DNA from: Fodinibius sediminis
Lineage (GTDB): Bacteria > Bacteroidota > Rhodothermia > Balneolales > Balneolaceae
Assembly: GCF_900182555.1 (NCBI RefSeq)
Contig: NZ_FXTH01000001.1
Coordinates: 1-64,000, forward strand
Length of the DNA: 64,000 bases
Direction: 5' to 3'
The notes under the pieces were generated by a model, which made no database searches, was not told where the DNA came from, and saw nothing but the letters and a program-made list of their open reading frames with translations. The translations under genes were made by a program, and so were the position numbers. Shown one piece after another: positions 54,080-62,842 of this stretch; the first letter of the stretch is position 1; each line of letters opens with the position of its first letter.

Positions 54080-54199
54080 AAAACTCAGAAAAAAAGCGAC
54101 ATGCCGTGATGCCGCCTTTTCATTTCATGTCCGCCTGAAGTGAGCTCAGGAGGAGCTGTTTCCTATTTCCCGGTACGGAGTGCCGATCTCAACCAGCTG

Positions 54200-55966
54200 T
54201 CAAACAGCCCGGTTGGTATCGAATTCCTCGAGCAGCTGTTTTACGCGGTTCAGGAAGGCCCCGCCATGTGCCCCGTCAATAATGCGATGATCATAACTCA
54301 TGGATAGATACATCATGTGACGGATGGCGATAACATCACCTTCTTCTGTCTCCCGCACAACAGGACGTTTTTCAATGGTTCCCGTTCCGATTATAGCTAC
54401 CTGCGGCTGGTTGATTATGGGCGTTCCCATGAGGTTGCCGACACTTCCATAATTTGTCAGTGTAATCGTGCCGCCTACCAGGTCGTCCGGGCTCAAATTC
54501 TTGCTGCGGGCCTTAACCGCCAGGTCGTGGACGGCGTTGGCCAGGCCAACCAGATTCTTTTCCTGGGCATGTTTGATGACCGGTACAATCAGGCCGCCCT
54601 TGCCGCCCTCACCCAGTGCTACAGCCAGGCCGAAGTTTATATCCTTCTTGAGCAGAATCTGGTCATTCTCAGTATCCACAGAGCTGTTGATCAACGGAAA
54701 CTCCCGGATTGCCTGGATCATCTTCTCAATAAAGAGCGGGGTAAACGTCAGCTTGACGCCGGCTCTTTCCTTGAACTCTGCCTTATTTGCCTCACGCCAG
54801 CGTACCAGGTTCGTCACATCCACTTCCGAAAACGTTGTTACATGGGCGGAGGTCTGTTTCGAACGGATCATATGCTGGGCAATGGTCTTGCGCATGCGAT
54901 CCATCTTGATCGTCTCCACATTTTCAGAAGGCCGCTGTATGTCAAGCTCTCCCGCAGATATAGAGCGGCGGGCACCTTCCACAGAAGCCGCCGGCGGCTG
55001 GCCGGCTGGCTGGCTGACTTCTTCTTTTTCTTTCTCGGGGGCAGGCTGTTCAGCTTCACCAGCCTGGCGATCCTCGAGATAGCTCATAATATCCTCCTTG
55101 GAAACGCGTCCGCCCTGGCCTGAACCTTCAATGCTTTCCAGTTCCTGCTGCGAAATGCCTTCCTCCTTGGCGATCGATCGGACCAGGGGAGAGTAAAAGC
55201 GTCCGTCACTGCCAATGCGCTGAAGCTCCATATCGTTCTCAGCACCGGCCGCTTTTTCGGTACCTTCCTGTGACGCTTCAGCTGCGGATGTCGGCTCGGT
55301 TTCTTTCTCCGAAGCTGCCTCTTTTGAATCCGGCTTTGCCGAAGCGGCCTTGCCGGTGGCAATAATAGCGATGGTCTGTCCCACTTCAATGGTGTCTCCT
55401 TCTTCGGCCAGAATCTCAACGAGCGTCCCGGCCTGCGGCGAGGGAACTTCCGTATCTACCTTGTCGGTCGCAATTTCCAGCAGCGTTTCATCCTCTTCAA
55501 CGCTGTCGCCTACGCTTTTGGTCCACTCAATAACCGTTCCTTCCATCACGGATTCCCCCATCTGGGGCATCTGCACCTCTATGCGTTCGCCGTCCTCTTC
55601 GTCATCACCGGCTGTCTCCCGGGCAACTTCTTCGCCAGCTTCTTCTTCCGATTCTGTGGCAGCCTCTTCCTGCGGCTCCGCCTGTGCCTCCTCTTCCGCG
55701 CCCGAGTCCAGATCAACGGCATCGGAATCCGTTTCAATAATTGCAATTACCTGGCCCACTTCGATGGTTTCATCTTCTTTGGCCAGAATCTCAACGAGCG
55801 TCCCGGCCTGCGGCGAGGGAACTTCCGTGTCTACCTTGTCGGTCGCAATTTCCAGCAGCGTTTCATCCTCTTCAACGCTGTCGCCTACGCTTTTGGTCCA
55901 CTCAATAACCGTTCCTTCCATCACGGATTCCCCCATCTGGGGCATTTCTACTTCAACTCGGGCCAT
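54200..55966 (-). CDS. 2-oxoacid dehydrogenase complex E2 (dihydrolipoamide acyltransferase), two lipoyl domains
   Basis: A 588-residue acyltransferase. Two lipoyl domains (about 1-78 and 131-208) each carry the lipoylated Lys in ATDKVDTEV, and are joined by acidic E/A-rich linkers. A peripheral subunit-binding domain follows at about 255-295 (SPLVRSIAKEEGISQQELESIEGSGQGGRVSKEDIMSYL). The catalytic domain fills about 360-588, with ETIKMDRMRKTIAQHM and the active-site SMSYDHRIIDGAHGG. The substrate (2-oxoglutarate, branched-chain or pyruvate type) cannot be decided from this gene alone, since E1 and E3 are not adjacent. Confidence 0.92.
   Translation of the reverse strand: MARVEVEMPQMGESVMEGTVIEWTKSVGDSVEEDETLLEIATDKVDTEVPSPQAGTLVEILAKEDETIEVGQVIAIIETDSDAVDLDSGAEEEAQAEPQEEAATESEEEAGEEVARETAGDDEEDGERIEVQMPQMGESVMEGTVIEWTKSVGDSVEEDETLLEIATDKVDTEVPSPQAGTLVEILAEEGDTIEVGQTIAIIATGKAASAKPDSKEAASEKETEPTSAAEASQEGTEKAAGAENDMELQRIGSDGRFYSPLVRSIAKEEGISQQELESIEGSGQGGRVSKEDIMSYLEDRQAGEAEQPAPEKEKEEVSQPAGQPPAASVEGARRSISAGELDIQRPSENVETIKMDRMRKTIAQHMIRSKQTSAHVTTFSEVDVTNLVRWREANKAEFKERAGVKLTFTPLFIEKMIQAIREFPLINSSVDTENDQILLKKDINFGLAVALGEGGKGGLIVPVIKHAQEKNLVGLANAVHDLAVKARSKNLSPDDLVGGTITLTNYGSVGNLMGTPIINQPQVAIIGTGTIEKRPVVRETEEGDVIAIRHMMYLSMSYDHRIIDGAHGGAFLNRVKQLLEEFDTNRAV
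55406..55570 (-). repeat. Direct repeat, copy A (second lipoyl domain)
   Basis: These 165 bases encode the core of the second lipoyl domain and are identical to 55781-55945 except for one base: A at 55454 versus G at 55829, a synonymous change. Such near-identity within one gene suggests a recent duplication or ongoing gene conversion. Confidence 0.9.
55781..55945 (-). repeat. Direct repeat, copy B (first lipoyl domain)
   Basis: The partner of 55406-55570, exactly 375 bases away, with one mismatch in 165 aligned bases. Sequence outside the block diverges quickly (for example CTTCGATGGTTTCA against CTTCAATGGTGTCT), so the boundaries are sharp. Confidence 0.9.
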
Positions 55967-56133
55967 CGTCTGTCAGATTAAATCGTTAAAAATTCAGATA
56001 GAAAATCATATAAAAAAGAACTGCCTTCTGCGTTCATTTTAGCAGCTCTCAAAGATCATAATAAATGCGATTAGATCAAAATAGATCGCTCATTAAACTG
56101 GGTCGTACGATGCTGGCAGTCAGGGGCCTGCAG

Positions 56134-56715
56134 CTATTCTTCAAGAAGCTTCTGGATCCGCGGTTCGAGCTCTTTTGTGGTAACAGCGCCAACGGCAAAA
56201 AAACGAAGCTGCCCCTCTTTGCCAATAATGTAGGTTGTGGGAATCCCCATCGTAGGGCCGTATTTATCCATGATGGTGCCGTCATCAATGACGACAGGAT
56301 AATTTACTTCATACTTCTCCATGAAAGGTTTTACCACCGATGGTCCCTGCTTGTCAATGGATACACCTAGGATTTCAAGCCCCTGTTGCCGGTACTGGGT
56401 GTAGAGGTCTACAAATTCGGGGGTTTCCTCATGGCACGGCGCACACCATGTAGCCCAGATATTCAGCAGTACGACTTTCCCCTTCTGGGCCGACAGTTCA
56501 AAAGACTCGCCGTTGACAAGCTGCACCTTGAAATCTTTGGCCTCGGCCTGATTTTGAGCGGGATACAGGGGAGCGGAATAAGGATCAAGCTGGGGAGCCG
56601 GCTCCGTAGCTTTTGCCCGGCCGCTGTTTTGCCCCGACTGGTTGGAAGAGCACCCCCATCCTGCAAGTATGATGAGCAATAACAGCAGGGCCGTCCGAAT
56701 TCGGGAACTGATCAT
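56134..56715 (-). CDS. TlpA-family thiol-disulfide oxidoreductase (lipoprotein)
   Basis: A 193-residue thioredoxin-fold protein of the periplasm. A lipoprotein signal (LLLLLIILAGWGC, Cys at about 22) anchors it. The thioredoxin domain has the redox centre WATWCAPCHEE near residue 93, then GLEILGVSIDKQG and the cis-Pro loop GIPTTYIIGKEG. It is 24 bases after the DUF411 gene on the same strand, so the two are probably cotranscribed. The TlpA-like fold suggests delivery of electrons to a metal or cytochrome assembly partner. Confidence 0.92.
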   Translation of the reverse strand: MISSRIRTALLLLLIILAGWGCSSNQSGQNSGRAKATEPAPQLDPYSAPLYPAQNQAEAKDFKVQLVNGESFELSAQKGKVVLLNIWATWCAPCHEETPEFVDLYTQYRQQGLEILGVSIDKQGPSVVKPFMEKYEVNYPVVIDDGTIMDKYGPTMGIPTTYIIGKEGQLRFFAVGAVTTKELEPRIQKLLEE

Positions 56716-56739
56716 AGATGCTTGCCTCTGATTTTTGGT

Positions 56740-57228
56740 TTAATAACTGGCATACGTCTTTCGGTTCCCTTCCTCATCAAAGAGGATAACATCGTAGGGT
56801 TCCGTGCGACTGCCCTGCTCCATGCCCGGCGATCCAATTGGCATGCCAGGCACCGCCAGTCCAACGGCATCGGGACGCTCCCTGATTAATTTCTTCACTT
56901 CTTTTACCGGTACGTGTCCCTCGACGACGTAGCCATTTACAAGAGCGGTATGACAGGAACCTAAATTATAAGGCACATCGTGATCTGCCTTAACGGCCGG
57001 AAGTGACCCGGTGGGACGCTCGGTTACGGCAAATCCAGCCTGTTCCATATGCTGCGCCCATTCGGTGCAGCACTGGCAGCCCGGATTCTTATACATCACA
57101 ACCTGGTTTTCAGCCGTGGTCTGGGCCTGGGCCTGTCGTTCGTAATAGTTGTTAATGATATACCAGATGGCAGCGCCGGCAGCCACGATAACGAGGCCAG
57201 CGTATGCAAAAAAGCGGGTAGGTTTCAT
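56740..57228 (-). CDS. DUF411 metal-binding-type protein
   Basis: A 162-residue exported protein. One N-terminal hydrophobic segment (FFAYAGLVIVAAGAAIWYI) may be an uncleaved anchor. The DUF411 core follows: MYKNPGCQCCTEWAQHMEQAGFAVTE (three Cys in CQCC plus), LGSCHTALVNGYVVEGHVPVKEVKKLI and GLAVPGMPIGSPGMEQG, with Cys and Met residues likely to bind a soft metal such as copper. The ATG at 57228 (MKPTRFFAY) gives a normal start; the longer frame from 57297 adds 23 unrelated residues. It is paired with the TlpA gene downstream. Confidence 0.85.
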   Translation of the reverse strand: MKPTRFFAYAGLVIVAAGAAIWYIINNYYERQAQAQTTAENQVVMYKNPGCQCCTEWAQHMEQAGFAVTERPTGSLPAVKADHDVPYNLGSCHTALVNGYVVEGHVPVKEVKKLIRERPDAVGLAVPGMPIGSPGMEQGSRTEPYDVILFDEEGNRKTYASY

Positions 57229-57316
57229 AAAAGATAAATTGATCTGAGGTACTGATTCATCAAAAGATAAGAATTCTTCTGATCGATTAGAACCCAAAAA
57301 CAGTCTTTGTTACTGT

Positions 57317-58438
57317 TTAAGCTTCCAGGGCCTGATCAAGGTCCTCCAGCAAATCATCCGGATGTTCCAGCCCCACGCTGATGCGGATCAGGTTCTCTGG
57401 AGTCTCCGAGTCCGGGCCTTCGCTGCTTCGGCGATGCTCCCAGGTGCTCTCAACGCCTCCCAGGCTGGTAGCGCGGCTTATCAACTTTGACCGGCCGATG
57501 ATTTTGATGGCTTCTTTCCGGCCGCCATCGACCAAAAAGGAGATCATCCCACCATAGCCGCTCATCTGCTTGCGGGCCACCTCGTGGCCGGCGTGACTCT
57601 CCAGCCCCGGATAATAGACTTCGGTAATACCGGGATGATCTTCCAGGTACCGTGCCAGCCTTCCGGCATTTTCATTGTGCCCGCGCATCCGGTAGGCCAG
57701 CGTGCGGGTACTGCGTGCGAGCATCCAGCAATCATCGGGCGAAGGAACCGCTCCCCCGATTTGCTGGTTGAATCGAATTTTATCAAATAGCGGTCCCTTT
57801 TCCCGGGTTACCACTGCTCCCCCGAGGATATCACTGTGTCCTCCAAAGTACTTAGTTGTGGAGTGAACCACCAGGTCGGCTCCCAAATTGAGCGGAAGCT
57901 GGTTAAAGGGCGTGGGCCATGTATTGTCTACACAGGCAACGGCGTCGTTGGCATGAGCCAGCTCACTGATGGACGTGATATCCATGATGTTCATCATGGG
58001 ATTGGATGGCGTCTCGATCCAGATAAGGCGGGTGTCCGCCCGGATATGCTCTTCAATTGTTGTGAGATCCGTCATATCAATAAAATCGGCCTGCAGCCCC
58101 CATGGCTTCATGAGCTTGTTCACCAGCATCCGGTTTCCCGCATAGACGTCCCTGGGAATAATAATATGATCGCCCGGCGACAGGGCCTGCAGCACGCCTG
58201 CCGCTGCAGCCACCCCCGACGAAAAGGCGGCGGCGGCTTCGCCTTCCTCCATCACCTTAAGAACATGTTCCCACTGCACCCTGTTGGGGTTTTCGAGACG
58301 TGTATAATGCCAGTCGCCCTCGGCACGCCCTTCGCTGTCTATCTCATAGACCGTCGACCGATGTACGGGAGGTACAATATCAACGGAATCATTGGCGGTT
58401 TCCATTGCAGCGTGGATGGCTTCGGTCTCTTTTCTCAT
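57317..58438 (-). CDS. Trans-sulfuration family PLP enzyme (cystathionine gamma-synthase/lyase type)
   Basis: A 373-residue PLP enzyme of the Cys/Met metabolism family. The start ETEAIHAAMETANDSVDIVPPVHRSTVYEID is slightly shorter than in MetB. Motifs are WHYTRLENPNRVQWEHVL, AAAFSSGVAAAAGVLQAL, the PLP Lys in DLVVHSTTKYFGGHSDILGG and the C-terminal ATSLGGVESTWEHRR. The exact reaction (MetB, MetC, CGL or O-acetylhomoserine type) is not fixed by these motifs. It lies 88 bases upstream of the DUF411 gene on the same strand; coupling is unclear. Confidence 0.88.
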   Translation of the reverse strand: MRKETEAIHAAMETANDSVDIVPPVHRSTVYEIDSEGRAEGDWHYTRLENPNRVQWEHVLKVMEEGEAAAAFSSGVAAAAGVLQALSPGDHIIIPRDVYAGNRMLVNKLMKPWGLQADFIDMTDLTTIEEHIRADTRLIWIETPSNPMMNIMDITSISELAHANDAVACVDNTWPTPFNQLPLNLGADLVVHSTTKYFGGHSDILGGAVVTREKGPLFDKIRFNQQIGGAVPSPDDCWMLARSTRTLAYRMRGHNENAGRLARYLEDHPGITEVYYPGLESHAGHEVARKQMSGYGGMISFLVDGGRKEAIKIIGRSKLISRATSLGGVESTWEHRRSSEGPDSETPENLIRISVGLEHPDDLLEDLDQALEA

Positions 58439-59029
58439 GTTATGCGCTATTTGGGGATTAAAGTACGTGGAATCTGCTGCAAATATATAGATTTATAATG
58501 AAATTAATTAGGCAGCCCCCCTGCTTTTGTTATGCGGATCACAAATCCGCCGTCAAGGAGGCCGGCATCTATCTCACGAGGTTCAAAACCCCGCAGCAGC
58601 TCAGCCCCAGCGAAACCAGCTGCACGATTCACGACTACACCTTAAATTCAATTCTCCTGTCCTCCTTCTCCAAAGCTTGTCCCGAAAACGATCGGGAGAG
58701 AAACGCATCGATTACGTCTTGAAGTTGCAGCGTGAAGTGAAAAGGCAAAAGCTGAGACAAAACAAATGCCCGCTGGCGTCAATGTCCTCGATACCTATGG
58801 AGGGAAATAACATAACACAAGGTATTGAGGTTCCTGACCTATATAGGTTGGACACTATAACATAGATAGGTTAGACACCATCACATATATAGGTTAAACA
58901 GCATAAACTATATAGTTGAAGATGCTTAACCCCATTAGGTTATAACATACATCCGCGGCGGAGCAGCCGGTTTCCGATATCAGGGAAAACAGCCGGGCAT
59001 GAAAAAACCCGGGAGCCCCGCCCCTCAAG
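58439..59029. other. Gene-free stretch with tandem repeats
   Basis: About 590 bases between two minus-strand genes, GC-rich early and AT-rich later, with no reading frame I can support. Two features stand out: a hairpin GCGGAT-CACAA-ATCCGC (58534-58550) and the 23-base tandem repeats at 58841-58931. The short plus-strand frames through 58498-58865 have no recognised motif and I judge them non-coding. Confidence 0.45.
58841..58931. repeat. Degenerate 23-bp tandem repeat, about four units
   Basis: Four units begin ATATAGGTT or close variants: 58841-58863, 58864-58886 (AGATAGGTT), 58887-58909 and 58910-58931 (ATATAGTT, more diverged). They share GGTTNGACAC-like centres in the first two units and drift in the later ones. 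AT-rich iterons of this kind could be a protein-binding cluster or a simple expansion. Confidence 0.65.
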
Positions 59030-60268
59030 TTATCCAGCCTTATGGCCTCGAATCGCCCGGATCCGCTGCAGCACCGGCGGGTGTGAATAATTGAGGAATA
59101 CATAAAAAGGATGGGGCGTAAGGTTGGAGAGATTATCTTTTGAAAGGGTCTTCAGGGCTCCAATCATAGGTTCTTTGCTGTAGGTCGCAGCAGCAAAGGC
59201 ATCCGCCTCAAACTCATATTTGCGGGAGAGGAGCTGCATAACCATGGAGACGATCATATCGATGGGGGCATACAGCATCCCAAAGAAAATAAGCCCGGCA
59301 TATACCGACGACTGTTCCATATAAAAAGCCTCATATAATCCCTGGGAATTAAGAAATACCGAAAGCAATAAGAACATGATTCCCGTCTGAACAATGCTGA
59401 TCCCCATATTCTTAATAATATGCTTCTTCTTGTAATGGCCGATTTCATGGGCAAGAACGGCCACCAGTTCTTCATCCGTGTGATTTTCTACAAGTGTATC
59501 GTAGAGTGCAATGCGCTTGTGCTTTCCAAAACCGGTAAAAAAGGCATTGGATTTGCTGCTTCGCCGTGAACCGTCTATGACATAGATGCCCTCCAGTGCA
59601 AAATTCACGCTGTCGGCGTAATCCCGTATTTTCCGGCGCAGGTCGCCCTCACCAAGGGGTTCAAATTTGTTGAAGATGGGCATGATCCAGCGGGGAGCGA
59701 CAAACTGGATGACAAGCGTAAAAACAGTGACGGCCGCCCAGGCATAAAGCCAGGCAAAGTGCTCAACAAAGGTAAAAAAGCCCAGGATGCCGGCCAGCAG
59801 CGGTCCCCCCAGTACGATGGCGAGTGCAAGTCCCTTCAGCAGATCCATCACAAATGTTTTGGGGGTCGTCTTGTTGAAGCCAAACCGCTCTTCGATCACA
59901 AAAGTGGAATACAGACTGAAGGGCAGCGAAAGAATACTCCTTGCGACGACCAGAATGCCGATATAGGCAAGGCCGGTCCAGATGGCACCCAGCTCCCAGC
60001 CCCGCACAAGCTGGTCCAGCCAGTTGAAACCACCGGCGAACCAGAATATCAGCAGAACAGCCAGATTAAAGGCAGAGGTGAGAATACCAAACTTGGTGCG
60101 CACCTTGGTATAGCGCTGAGATTTGTCGTAGGTCTCCTCATCATAGACCTCACTGAACTCCGGGGGAAGCCCGCGGTCCAGCGATCGGAGGTTGTAGAAA
60201 TCGGCAACCAGGTTCAGCAGAAAATCAATGCCCAGCGTCACCAGAATTATAACTGCAAATACATTCAT
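59030..60268 (-). CDS. M48-family zinc metalloprotease, Ste24/CAAX-protease type
   Basis: A 412-residue integral-membrane protease. The zinc motif is ELVAVLAHEIGHYKKKHI, and the third ligand is in KYEFEADAFAAATY. The Ste24 pattern is visible in YDEETYDKSQRYTKVRTKFGILTSAF and FVIEERFGFNKTTPKTFVMDLLKG. Six or seven hydrophobic spans surround it. It ends GHKAG. These enzymes cleave proteins near the membrane, but the bacterial substrates are poorly known. Confidence 0.93.
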   Translation of the reverse strand: MNVFAVIILVTLGIDFLLNLVADFYNLRSLDRGLPPEFSEVYDEETYDKSQRYTKVRTKFGILTSAFNLAVLLIFWFAGGFNWLDQLVRGWELGAIWTGLAYIGILVVARSILSLPFSLYSTFVIEERFGFNKTTPKTFVMDLLKGLALAIVLGGPLLAGILGFFTFVEHFAWLYAWAAVTVFTLVIQFVAPRWIMPIFNKFEPLGEGDLRRKIRDYADSVNFALEGIYVIDGSRRSSKSNAFFTGFGKHKRIALYDTLVENHTDEELVAVLAHEIGHYKKKHIIKNMGISIVQTGIMFLLLSVFLNSQGLYEAFYMEQSSVYAGLIFFGMLYAPIDMIVSMVMQLLSRKYEFEADAFAAATYSKEPMIGALKTLSKDNLSNLTPHPFYVFLNYSHPPVLQRIRAIRGHKAG

Positions 60269-60352
60269 TGAAGGTGCGAAATTTGTTCCTTGTGTCGTTA
60301 AATTGATCTAATGCGTTCTTAGGTAGCGGCCAACCTGTCTTCGGCCCTAAAC

Positions 60353-60676
60353 TTACTCCGGATCAGGCAGTCCCCATGTATCAAAGATACCATTGTTTCC
60401 ACTGGCCAGCCGTTCCAGAAAAATAGCCAGGGACCGGAGCCTCCCGGCTGTCGGCCTCAGCTTTTTGCGAGCTTGGCATAACCACTGATCATTCCTCGAA
60501 TCTGCCGATCGGACCGAGGCCGAAAAATGCAAATTCATCAGCTGTGAGGCCGCAACACAGGCATCCCATTCGGTTGGGAAATAGAGAAAAAAATCAACCG
60601 CCTGTTCCTTTATGGGCTCTCCCACGGGGTTAATCTTGTCAACTGCTGCTTGTTGCGCCTGATTTGGATGAGACAT
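60353..60676 (-). CDS. RraB-like (ribonuclease E inhibitor B family) protein, tentative
   Basis: A 107-residue acidic/neutral protein from ATG 60676 (MSHPNQAQQAAVD). The segment VDFFLYFPTEWDACVAASQLMNLHFSASV, then WLCQARKKLRPTAGRLRSLAIFLERLASGNNGIFDTWGLPDP, resembles the ferredoxin-like RraB family with its closing aromatic-glycine 'DGWG'-type end, here DTWG. The longer frame from 60760 adds 28 residues with no family match. If correct it would modulate an RNase; the assignment is by pattern only. Confidence 0.5.
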   Translation of the reverse strand: MSHPNQAQQAAVDKINPVGEPIKEQAVDFFLYFPTEWDACVAASQLMNLHFSASVRSADSRNDQWLCQARKKLRPTAGRLRSLAIFLERLASGNNGIFDTWGLPDPE

Positions 60677-60883
60677 GAATCTGGCTTCGTTGTCTTTATT
60701 CTTTATGAAACATTCCTGTGTTACACATAATTTGCCCCCCAAAGGTACGGAAAGTATCATTGATCCTTAAACTTACTTACCTTTTGTCTGGCAGTGATTC
60801 CGGCTTTTCCCCGAAGTCCCAGACCGGAGGTTGCATGAAATCGGTTAATTTCTAATCAGATACTATAAAGATCAATTATAAAA

Positions 60884-61606
60884 ATGGATACCTTGGATTT
60901 TACTGATTTGCACATTGTTATCACGGGAGGAGCGGGATCCCTCGGAACCGCTGTGGTCGCACTTCTTCTCGAAGCGGGCGCATCCTGCAGCATCCCCTGT
61001 TTCAATGAAGCTGAACGCCGTGATTTTGTCCATGCCGACAAGCCGGACGTTTTTACAAAGACGGGCATTGATTTGACGAATGAAGAACAGGCGCAATCCT
61101 TTTACCGGGAAGCCATAGAAAAACAAGGGGCGCTTTGGGCCTCCATCCACATCGCCGGCGGCTTTGGGATGGGAAGCATTGAAGATACTCCCCTTTCAGA
61201 CTTCAGCAAACAGCTTCAACTCAACACCGTGACCTGCTATAACTCCTGCCGGGCGGCAGTTCACTGGATGCGCGAGACAGGCGAGGGCGGGCGTATTGTT
61301 AATATTGCTTCACGCCCCGCCATAGAGCCCCGCCAGGGAAAAGGGATGACCGCCTACACCGTATCCAAGGCCGGTGTGGCCGCACTCACAGCGTCACTGG
61401 GTGCCGAGGTAGTGGACGAAGGCATCCTGGTCAATGCTCTTGCCCCGTCCATTATTGACACCCCTCAAAACAGGGAGACTATGCCGGATGCCGATTACGA
61501 GCGCTGGCCCAAACCAGGCCAGTTGGCCAAACAGATCGCTTTCCTGGTCTCCCCCCACAATGAGGTAACCCGCGGGGGCGTTATCCCTGTATACGGAAAG
61601 AGTTAG
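60884..61606 (+). CDS. Short-chain dehydrogenase/reductase (SDR)
   Basis: A 240-residue classical SDR. The cofactor motif is IVITGGAGSLGTAVVALLL, with the catalytic Tyr-x3-Lys in YTVSKAGVAALTASL at about 155; the Ser is in NIASRPAIEPR. The segment SIHIAGGFGMGSIEDT follows the NNAG position (here IAGG). The substrate is unknown. Two hydrogen-bonding adjustments at IAGG are ordinary in subfamilies. The gene stands alone, followed by a hairpin. Confidence 0.88.
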   Translation: MDTLDFTDLHIVITGGAGSLGTAVVALLLEAGASCSIPCFNEAERRDFVHADKPDVFTKTGIDLTNEEQAQSFYREAIEKQGALWASIHIAGGFGMGSIEDTPLSDFSKQLQLNTVTCYNSCRAAVHWMRETGEGGRIVNIASRPAIEPRQGKGMTAYTVSKAGVAALTASLGAEVVDEGILVNALAPSIIDTPQNRETMPDADYERWPKPGQLAKQIAFLVSPHNEVTRGGVIPVYGKS

Positions 61607-61632
61607 CCTTGCACTGCTTCTAAAGTGCAAGG
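61607..61632 (+). terminator. Hairpin directly after the SDR stop
   Basis: CCTTGCACT (61607-61615) pairs with AGTGCAAGG (61624-61632) around an 8-base loop, starting at the base after the stop codon. There is no T-run, so termination strength is doubtful. Confidence 0.4.
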
Positions 61633-61761
61633 CCCGTGCGGACCGGCCTGCAGCGGCACTGCCATATTTACTACTGAAAGCAATAGCCAATACCTATTGC
61701 GATACCCACTTTTATGCATAATTACATTCGTCGTTAACCACAAAATGCACATACCGTTAGC

Positions 61762-62685
61762 ATGGCATCAACAGGAATTCATCACATAACGGCCGTCGCC
61801 GGAAATCCGCGGCGAAACCATCGGTTTTACCGTGATATACTCGGACTTCGACTCGTCAAAAAAACCGTGAATTTTGACGACCCCACCGTGTACCACTTGT
61901 ATTATGGCGATGAGTCGGGCCAGCCAGGCACAATTCTTACTTTTTTCCCCTGGGAAGACCTCCAGAGCGGTAAGCCGGACCGCGGACAGGTAGTGGCTGT
62001 CTCTTTTTCTATTCCAACCGGCTCGGAAGCATTTTGGCTCAACCACCTCCAGGATCAGTCCATTGAAACAGAACCTCCATTTGAACGATTTGGCAAGAAG
62101 ATCATAGGGCTTCAGGATCCAGATGGTCTGCACCTGGAACTCGTCATCGATCCAGGGACCGATGAAAGCCGGGGATGGGACGGCGGCCCCCTTCCGGCTG
62201 AACATGCCATCCGTGGCATTCACGGGGCCACCCTGGCCGAAAAAGACTACCGGGCCACGGCACGTCTGCTGGAGGAAGACCTGGGATTCAGCTTGACAAA
62301 TCAGTTGGATAACCGTTACTGCTATCAGACAAATTCCGATTACGGGTCGGTTATTGAAATCATCGACCAGTTTGGACCCAAAGGCCGGCCCGGCCGGGGA
62401 ACGGTCCACCATATCGCCTTCCGGGCAGAGAACCAGGAACAGCAGCAGCTGATGCGGCAACAGCTATTGAACAAAGGATATTATGTTACAGAGACAAAGG
62501 ACCGGGATTATTTCACCTCCATCTACTTTCATGAACCCGGTGGCGTTCTTTTTGAAATTGCTACTGACCCACCGGGTTTCACCCGGGATGAGGAGCTCGA
62601 ATCGCTCGGCAGCAGCCTGCAGCTCCCGAACTGGCTGGAAAATCAGCGACACCGTATTGAAGCCGAACTTCCGCCGTTGAGCTGA
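61762..62685 (+). CDS. VOC-superfamily ring-cleaving dioxygenase (MhqO-like)
   Basis: A 307-residue protein with tandem glyoxalase/VOC modules. The first metal His is in STGIHHITAVAGNPRRNHRFYRDILGLRLVKKTVNFDDP, the second module begins RGIHGATLAEKDYRATARLLEEDLGFS, and later ligands lie in RGTVHHIAFRAEN and GGVLFEIATDPPGFT. The pattern matches putative ring-cleaving dioxygenases of the MhqA/O/E group, linked in other bacteria to quinone or hydroquinone detoxification. It follows the SDR and an intergenic hairpin and may be independently transcribed. Confidence 0.85.
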   Translation: MASTGIHHITAVAGNPRRNHRFYRDILGLRLVKKTVNFDDPTVYHLYYGDESGQPGTILTFFPWEDLQSGKPDRGQVVAVSFSIPTGSEAFWLNHLQDQSIETEPPFERFGKKIIGLQDPDGLHLELVIDPGTDESRGWDGGPLPAEHAIRGIHGATLAEKDYRATARLLEEDLGFSLTNQLDNRYCYQTNSDYGSVIEIIDQFGPKGRPGRGTVHHIAFRAENQEQQQLMRQQLLNKGYYVTETKDRDYFTSIYFHEPGGVLFEIATDPPGFTRDEELESLGSSLQLPNWLENQRHRIEAELPPLS

Positions 62686-62842
62686 AAAGGGCCGAACAAC
62701 CACCGGAACTACCGTCTTTCCCCGGGATCCAGGCGGATTGCAATTTATGACCGACACAATGCCCCGAAAACACCAATGGCTTTTTAGCTGAAAATTTGCA
62801 ATCATTGAATAAATAAACAGGGATAATAAAATTAGGGTGACG

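Noticed and set aside
55350-56042. A 230-residue Ser-rich plus-strand frame
   Set aside because: An antisense shadow of the E2 lipoyl domains; its internal repetition only reflects the direct repeats of the real gene.
58498-58865. Short plus-strand frames in the gap before the M48 protease
   Set aside because: No start context, family motif or consistent codon pattern; most of the interval is hairpin and tandem-repeat DNA.
58841-58931. Possible CRISPR array
   Set aside because: Units are contiguous 23-mers without spacers of constant length, and no cas genes are nearby.
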